From contig CM055107.1 of the NCBI GenBank assembly GCA_029204225.1, forward strand, positions 31,707,410-31,771,409: a stretch of DNA of 64,000 nucleotides. The letters run 5' to 3'. Below the pieces are notes generated by a model. The model made no database searches. It was not told the DNA's origin and saw only the letters and a program-made list of their open reading frames with translations. A program made the translations under genes and the position numbers. This stretch comes from Diphasiastrum complanatum (taxonomy: Eukaryota > Streptophyta > Lycopodiopsida > Lycopodiales > Lycopodiaceae). This document shows, piece by piece, positions 58,118-64,000 of this stretch (its first letter is position 1; each line of letters begins with the position of its first letter).

Positions 58118-59050
58118 CTAAGGATCTTCTCCTTTGAAGCTTGTTGAAGAAAATATGGACATCATGAGAGAGTCCTCATGTGAACTCTCCTCCTCCTCCT
58201 CTTTGCTCATGTTGGCTTTGCTTTGATCTTGCTTCCTCTTGAAGCATTCCGAGGCATAATGCCCCATCTTGCTACAATAGTAGCACTTCACCTTTGATTT
58301 GTCCTTCTTGACTTTGGTGGTTGATGGAGATGCCTTTGGGGGTCCTTCTTGATCCTCAAGCTTTGTAGACTTCTTGAATGTTGATCCTTTGCCTTTGGAC
58401 TTGCCTTTGCCTTTGGTGAAGAGAGCTTGGTCATCTCCACCTTGGATGGAAAGCCTATCCATCCTCTCTTGCATTTGGCTCCTTCTTGATTCCTCGGCCA
58501 TGAGCGTGCCTTGGAGTTCTTCAAGTATGGGTAGCTTACTCATAATTGCATATCCCTGAACCAAATTGTCAAATTCAAAGCTTAGTCCATTCAATATGAG
58601 TTGAACAAGCTCTTCATCCTTGATAGGTTCACCTATAAAGGCTAGCTCTTTGTTCAATTCTTTTACTCTTAGGACAAAAGTATGTGCACTCTCTCCTTTC
58701 TTTTGATAGCTTCTATAGATTTGATTCTTCAAAGCTAACATTCTAGTTTGGTTCTTGGATTCATAGACCTTTTGCAAAGTCTCCCAAGCATCTTGAGCTG
58801 AAGTGCAATCTCCTACCTCTCTTAAGAGTTCATTTGCAACATTCATTTTTATGCAATGTAGTGCAACATTGCACCTCTTGATGTATTTGGCTTTTTCTTG
58901 AGGATGAATAGGTTCACCCTCCTTACCATTTACAATTTCCATCAGATCTTGCATGATCATGATAGATTCCATTCTAACTTTCCATATGGAATAGTTAGTT
59001 TTGTTGAGCCTTTCATTAGTATCCAAAAGATATGCATTTATAGATGCCAT
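58118..59050 (-). CDS. Element I gag
   Basis: 310 codons from ATG 59048-59050 (MASINAYLLDTNERLNKTNY), then WKVRMESIMIMQDLMEIV, the capsid-type UBN2 region with LHCIKMNVANELLREVGDC, LKNQIYRSYQKKGESAHTFV and LILNGLSFEFDNLVQGYA, a Lys/Gly/Ser-rich basic stretch, and zinc knuckle CYYCSKMGHYASEC near 58235-58276. It ends with TAG directly before the protease WIDSGAS, in frame with it. Related copies have Trp there. The protein forms the virus-like particle in the cytoplasm. Confidence 0.93.
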   Translation of the reverse strand: MASINAYLLDTNERLNKTNYSIWKVRMESIMIMQDLMEIVNGKEGEPIHPQEKAKYIKRCNVALHCIKMNVANELLREVGDCTSAQDAWETLQKVYESKNQTRMLALKNQIYRSYQKKGESAHTFVLRVKELNKELAFIGEPIKDEELVQLILNGLSFEFDNLVQGYAIMSKLPILEELQGTLMAEESRRSQMQERMDRLSIQGGDDQALFTKGKGKSKGKGSTFKKSTKLEDQEGPPKASPSTTKVKKDKSKVKCYYCSKMGHYASECFKRKQDQSKANMSKEEEEESSHEDSLMMSIFSSTSFKGEDP

Positions 59051-59848
59051 CTAGTCTCCTAATCAAGGACTTGACACAAATGAAGGTTACTTCTATTGAT
59101 TTGATTGAAGGTCTACCTTATCCCACTTCTTAGGGACCTGAAAAGATCAGTAATAGACTTCCTATAAAGATCTAAGAATGATCTCTAACAAAATCAAATC
59201 ATAGAATACTAGAAACAATGCACTTGCTTGATTGAAGTAGACAATACTAGTAGAATTGCCCCTCTTTCTATAAAGAACATTAAAGCTTCCAAATGATCTG
59301 ATCAAGAGTGAATTTCAGCAACCTAATATACTTCCAAAATCACTTGTAAAAGATCTAAATGGAACTTAATGAGGATGCAACACAATCTACTCTCCAATCA
59401 CAAGCAAAAAATGATCAAAATTGATGAAAAATTGATCTAATTTGGTGCATAAGTCAAGCAATGGTTGGACTGAACCTAAATCACTTTAGGAGGTGCCTAC
59501 TACACCTTAGAACAGCCTTGAAGAGTCCCCAAAACTTTGATCTTCCCTCTCCTTGAATGCTAGAAAGCCTTCTCTATGAAATCACCTCCAAAACTCGCTT
59601 AGAAATCAATGCTTGGAGCAAGCAAAACTTGCTATCTTGGTAATGTGAATTGAATTCAACTTTGCCTCTGGTTTTAGACACCTAAACACCTGCAAATGAA
59701 GTCACACAACACCAATCTCCAATGTATTTGACTCACTTTGAGTTCTAGAATCAATACTAGATGCTAAGATCCAATCTACACAAGATTTAGATCAAAAATT
59801 GTGATCAAATTGAATGCAAACCAAGGATTTAGCTCATTTCAGCCTTTA
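59051..59848 (-). other. Leader of element I
   Basis: About 800 bp between PBS and gag start, without an open gene. It corresponds to the leaders of elements A and B. Confidence 0.8.
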
Positions 59849-59861
59849 GGCTCTGATACCA
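59849..59861 (-). other. Primer binding site of element I
   Basis: TGGTATCAGAGCC on the minus strand, directly at the end of the 5' LTR. Confidence 0.94.
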
Positions 59862-60543
59862 TGTAAAAATTACAGCAAATAAGGATCCTAAAACACTTGA
59901 AATGATGAGGGAAACAATAGATTATGATTTCATAAGATTAGCACAAGTTGAACCATCAAAATCCATCAAAAATCTATGCTTGAACCTCACTAAATGGCCC
60001 AAATCCTTGAAGAAGGCTTCACACGTGTGAAAGTACGGCCTCCCACAGTCTGAGTACTGTACACCAGACCTACATTCAATCCTATAATCATTAGTAATCA
60101 CAAGTACTCAAACAATTATGAACATAGAGAGCAATTGCACCATTATGAGAGAAAAAACATGAAATTGCTTGATTGATTTTGGTGAGATATCATCACCTAT
60201 ATATACATGATCCATCACGGTTTTGGGCAGGTATGAGTAGCCCTAAACCTATCCCTAATGCTAATTTTGGTGGATCTTTCATCCCTACCAAGTTAGGGTT
60301 GGAATCTTGGAGATCCCTCAACAATGCAAAAATTACCAAAAATAGCTCCTATTTTTTCTCCCTTGTATCTAAGCATAATTTGGACTCATTCCAAAGGTTC
60401 TAACACTTAGGTCTACTTGAGAACATCCTTATGAATGGAATCCTATGCTATTTGGCACGTGTGACAAGCCACATCATGACCATCTAACTATTTACAAGTC
60501 ATATGACCAAAACTAGTCAAGCTAGAATTGTGAATTTTTAACA
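59862..60543 (-). repeat. 5' LTR of element I (682 bp)
   Basis: Same length and, by eye, same sequence as 54387-55068. Confidence 0.96.
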
Positions 60544-60548
60544 ATAGA

Positions 60549-61010
60549 AGGTTTTGTCCAAGTGTCAGTTTTGCATGATGAATCATCATATGACAAAGCA
60601 CCTTCACACATGTGGGATCAGAGGGGTGATCAGTATCACGAGCTCCCACTTATTGTATATATAGAGCCACATTTGGCCATAATCATTGTGAGACACCAAT
60701 CTTGGTTTTGGATGCAATTTTGAGTGATTCTCTCCATTTGTCTACATTTGTTTTGATTGTTTTGAGGTTCTATCAATGTGTACTTGATTTTCAGGTTGGA
60801 GTCCGTACCCTGACAGGGTTTCACACGTGTGAAACCAGCAAGTACATTTACCTTCAATAAATGATTGTTCTTGTTTGGATTTTATGTCTAGAATTGATCT
60901 AGATTGATCTTAATCTTATGTAGATTGATAGATCAAGTAAATCTAACATCCAATCCCTCTTGAGGATCAGATTAGGATCCACTCTTGGTCCTTTTTGTAC
61001 TTTTTGCACA
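60549..61010 (+). repeat. 5' LTR of element G, part 2
   Basis: Continues the LTR after the I insertion. It holds TATATATA (60656-60663) and a perfect 20-bp palindrome GGTTTCACACGTGTGAAACC (60817-60836), preceded by GTCCGTACCCTGACAGG. It ends TTTTGCACA. Confidence 0.93.
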
Positions 61011-61023
61011 TGGTATCAGAGCC
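61011..61023 (+). other. Primer binding site of element G
   Basis: TGGTATCAGAGCC abuts the LTR end. Confidence 0.94.
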
Positions 61024-62683
61024 TAGTACAAGAGGTTTTGTTGAAATTGATAGGGTTAATCCAAATCAAAGCCAAAATTAGCAGTTTTTTGGAAACTAGT
61101 CAAATTTTGTGTAGCGAGTTGGATTTGATAGCTATCCTCAAAATTTTTGGTCCAAAACTTGTTGTGGGCTGTAGGAACTCTTTTCACACGTGTGAGGTCG
61201 TACAGCTCCGATTTTGGTTGAGAAAATTCAAAAATTTGTACAATTTGACTCACACACCCAATTTGAGAGATTTTTGGTGCAAAATTAAGCATTTTCTATA
61301 GAGAATCTAATCCCTTCATTAGTTCTTGGATTAGATCAGCCAAGAAATTAAATTTAAAGCTTGAAATAGGTGCATTAATTGATCATCTCTGATTTTTTGA
61401 GTGCATGTTGAAGTTGAGAGAGATTTTGCTAAAAATCATAGATTAAGGAGTGATATGCAAGGTGAGAGGTTGTAATCCATTGTACCATCACTCTAGATTT
61501 GTTCAAGAGTGATAGGGTAAGTTTAGAAGCATCAATTTGCTAGAAAACATTCTTGGATCTGTCCTCCAAGTGAAACCTTTGAGAGTTTCTAGTGCATATA
61601 GAGCATCTATGCAAATCTTTTGTAGAATTTGACATAGATTGGCTTAAATTGAGAGTTCTAGAAAAGAGATTGAGATTCAAGTCACATTGTTCAACCCTAC
61701 TCAATTTGTTTGAGTGATTGTAAGGTTTGAAAAGAGTCATTAAGGTGTCTATGGCAAATGTGTAGAGAGAGATCCAATTTTCTAAGAGTTCCTTCCTTTG
61801 TAGAAGGCAAGATCTAGAAGCTCATTTTGTGTTGTTATTGGTGAAGAGTTCGTCTCTTCCCAGGTGATCAAATCTTTCTAAGTGGCATGAGCTCTTTGAA
61901 GCACAATATCGTGAGAAAAATCACAACCTTTGATTTTGAATTTCATTCCAAGTCTTAAAAGGTAGAGTAATTGGTGGAATCCAATAGAAGTGATTGAATT
62001 CAATTTGTTGAGCAAAAGTTGACATAGTATGTATGAAACTCAAATTAGTTCTATTCAACTTTCTTTGTGAGAGTGTGAGGGTCAATTTGTGATCCCATTG
62101 GATGACTAGAATGAGGAGGAGTCCATATTTGAGTATTCATGCATGGTTGAGATCTTTGTGAATCTCTAGTTGTCTAAATTGTTAAGCTTTGTGAAAAATT
62201 GGTGGTATAGTTTGTTTTCAAATCAAATCAAATTCATTCTAAATCTCAAGTGTGAGATTATTTGGGTCAAGAGTAGTCCAAAAGAAGTGACTAAGTTTGA
62301 TTTTCATGTATTTGAAACAAAACCCATCTTTTGTTCAAAGAATCTCAAGTGTTGAGAGAACTAGTCAAGTGAAAAAGAAAATCTAGCTGTCAAATCCTTT
62401 TCATATCCATTTCAACTTTCAAAAGAAAGAGTCATTGGTATTTGATGAGTCCAATACGAGATTGGATCTGATTTTTTTAGTGATTTGATTCAAGGATTGT
62501 GTGCTTTTGTCTTAGTGATCAAAGCAAAGTTTCCAAGTGACTAGTCATTACTGTGAAGATTGATTCTTAGGTTTGTGAGCTAGATCTTTTGTAGATCCTT
62601 CTAGATTGTTGAAGATGTTCAAATCTAGTCTCTTGAAAGTCACAAATTACATTTGTAGAATCATATCACAGGTTTTTATTCAC
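61024..62683 (+). other. Long leader of element G
   Basis: About 1.66 kb without a recognised gene, similar in content to the leader of element C (24945-23110). Conserved leader sequence may carry packaging signals, which is inference. Confidence 0.6.
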
Positions 62684-63469
62684 ATGGCATCAATAGGTGG
62701 CATCCTATTGAAGGAAAGAAAGGATCCTCAGTGCAACCTTTGTGGCAAGGGAGGATATTTTTTCTCAAGATGCTACAAAAAGAAGACCAGTCCATCCAAG
62801 GAGAACCAAAGCAAGGGGGCCGAGGTGAAGGATGGAGCTTCAAGTTCAAAATGCAAATACAAGAAGGACAAGTCCAAGGAAAGGTGTTTCTTTTGTGGAA
62901 AGGTGAATGAGGCTTGGAGTCTCACAAGGACTTGCAAGATTTGTCTTCAAGAGTCCATCACAACACATGTCAAATCTTTTGAAATTTTTCATTTGGAAGT
63001 GCATTGTTTGGTTCAAGATGCAAAGATAGATGTCACTTTCATGAAAGTAACTTGGATTTATTTCATGTCCTTGGAAAGTATTTTGCTTGGAACTTTGGAC
63101 AAGTTCAAACTTATTGTTATTATCCAAGAGAAATCAATAAAGAATAAGGAGCAATCACAAAATGAAAATAGTTTCATTTATGCGCTCATGTCAACTTATG
63201 AAGAACCATTTTGCTTTGAAGAGATTTTTGTATCTCAAAGGTGGATTAAGGCAATACTAGTTGAGTGTGATGCCTTAAAAGATAGCAAAATATGTTTTCC
63301 TTGTAAGCTTACATTAGTTATGAAGTCAAGGAAATGGAAATATCTTCATAATGTAGGATCTTTTGGTTTCAATAAGATCATGAATGATGTGTTCATTCAT
63401 AAAGATGAAAATTGTAAGTTTTCAATCTTAAAGGCAAGTTGTAAAGGCAATCTTAAAGGAATTCTCTAA
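62684..63469 (+). CDS. Zinc-knuckle ORF of element G
   Basis: ATG 62684 gives MASIGGILLKERKDPQCNLC; an in-frame upstream ATG at 62606 is also open, but similarity to C starts at MASIGG. It has cysteine clusters CNLCGKGGYFFSRCYK and CFFCGKVNEAW, the Lys/Ser-rich KENQSKGAEVKDGASSSK spacer, then the unknown domain (FMSLESILLGTLDKFK, NENSFIYALMSTYEEPF, FVSQRWIKAILVECDAL, SRKWKYLHNV). The open frame is intact over the whole shared region, and the TAA at about 63469 is supplied by foreign DNA after the truncation at about 63440. Relation to C is clear; function is unknown. Confidence 0.62.
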   Translation: MASIGGILLKERKDPQCNLCGKGGYFFSRCYKKKTSPSKENQSKGAEVKDGASSSKCKYKKDKSKERCFFCGKVNEAWSLTRTCKICLQESITTHVKSFEIFHLEVHCLVQDAKIDVTFMKVTWIYFMSLESILLGTLDKFKLIVIIQEKSIKNKEQSQNENSFIYALMSTYEEPFCFEEIFVSQRWIKAILVECDALKDSKICFPCKLTLVMKSRKWKYLHNVGSFGFNKIMNDVFIHKDENCKFSILKASCKGNLKGIL

Positions 63470-63965
63470 GGAAGGCTTCTTCAAAGGCCTTCCATGACCA
63501 GGAAGTCTGCCCAGTCTCCTGGAGATTTAAGCACCACTTATAGGCCATGGGCCCTAGGGAAAGACAGGCCTCAATAGCCTGCAAATGGTCAGGGGTCTGT
63601 TTAAGAGCATGAATGTTCTTCCATGTGCTGAGGAAGGTTTGTAGAATGTCTGTGTTTCTATCCTTCTCTTCCCCAATAAAAGTAGAAGGCTTTAAGTCTT
63701 TAAAGACATCGGGGTGAGACCGCATAGGCTCACCCGAAAATGATGGAAGTGGAGAAGGGGACAAGTGAGAAGTGGAGGGAAGGCTTCCTTTCGCGGAACT
63801 CAAAATCAAGCCTTTGAGTTCAACGAACGAGTTGTCCACACTGGACTTAAAATTGGCTAATGCCAACTTCAATTCATCCACCTCTGTTACCAAGTGGAGA
63901 AACTGCTCCTTGGTAACTAATTCGTAGAGTTCTTCGACAAGTTGTTCATGTTCTTCAACTTCCAT
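63445..63965 (-). CDS. Ty3/gypsy gag, N-terminal part
   Basis: ATG 63963-63965 opens MEVEEHEQLVEELYELVTKE, a coiled-coil-like start, then a Ser/Pro-rich stretch and the retrotransposon gag (capsid) domain: LKPSTFIGEEKDRNTDILQT, LSLGPMAYKWCLNLQET and SWKAFEEAFLREFL (about 85-170). The frame is lost at the junction with element G near 63445, so the C-terminal part and zinc knuckle are missing. The 5' side runs to the window end. The order gag-first on the minus strand means the rest of this element's 5' end lies right of the window. Confidence 0.75.
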
Positions 63966-64000
63966 TGGTTCTTTCCCTTTACTGAACCTCAGGGATTCCG

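Larger units (their letters stand above)
54387..60543 (-). mobile_element. Full-length copia element I with apparently identical LTRs
   Basis: 6157 bp, target duplication ataga on both sides (54382-54386 and 60544-60548). LTRs are both 682 bp and I noticed no difference between them, so this is the youngest insertion in the window. Order on the minus strand: 5' LTR, PBS, leader, gag, protease, integrase, RT, RNase H, polypurine tract, 3' LTR. Two coding lesions (TAG at 58118 and a 1-bp deletion near 57240) make it non-autonomous as read. Confidence 0.96.
54016..63440 (+). mobile_element. Non-autonomous copia-derived element G, split by I and truncated
   Basis: 5' LTR in two parts (54016-54386 and 60549-61010, together 833 bp), PBS 61011-61023, leader, and an ORF at 62684 related to that of element C. 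The 3' end is lost at about 63440, where gypsy gag sequence begins. The LTR matches the solo LTR at 30283-31117. Confidence 0.87.

Overview
This window is nuclear DNA from a land plant. The evidence is a spliced h-type thioredoxin gene (34413-41599), plant-type Ty1/copia and chromodomain Ty3/gypsy retrotransposons primed by initiator-Met tRNA, an En/Spm (CACTA)-like DNA transposon, and long AT, AG and GT microsatellites. The amount of nested retrotransposon suggests a large genome (fern, lycophyte or gymnosperm rather than a compact angiosperm), but the species cannot be fixed from the sequence. No bacterial-type operons, CRISPR arrays, rRNA or tRNA genes were seen.

Left part (1-26356), a nest of copia elements. 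Element D (minus strand) is a deletion derivative split by later insertions. Element A (plus strand, 1-5178) lies in D's 3' LTR. Element C (minus strand, 5955-25807, TSD ctatc) lies in D's RNase H region. Element B (plus strand, 6496-20843, TSD tacta) lies in C's 3' LTR, and C's other LTR still shows the empty site. Inside B's gag sits about 8.5 kb of further material: a CACTA-like transposon with a DUF4216/DUF4218 gene and a three-exon TNPA-like gene, a gypsy integrase-chromodomain fragment with a piece of LTR, and a copia RT fragment.

Middle part (26357-50840). Element M has a 1262-bp LTR-like block and a decayed coiled-coil protein gene of unknown family. Copia fragment F contains an 835-bp solo LTR. 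The thioredoxin h gene follows: 3 exons, 114 aa, active site WCRPC. Its 6.7-kb second intron holds a 3.3-kb gypsy element L with TSD ggagg. After a gene-poor stretch come a histone H3-like pseudogene (44704-45077), a transposase-like remnant, LTR fragments J (with a duplicated primer binding site) and K, and a fragment resembling a molybdate transporter.

Right part (51690-64000). A tandem array of about 345-bp units is followed by truncated copia RT remnant H (minus strand). H is interrupted by element G (plus strand, from 54016), whose 5' LTR is itself split by element I (minus strand, 54387-60543). Element I is a full-length copia with LTRs that look identical. G is truncated and abuts a gypsy gag gene.

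The most novel material is a non-autonomous copia-derived lineage, seen in C and G. It carries a conserved ORF of about 250 residues with two zinc-knuckle-like motifs and no PR, IN, RT or RNase H. Related LTRs throughout the window share palindromic CACACGTGTG motifs.
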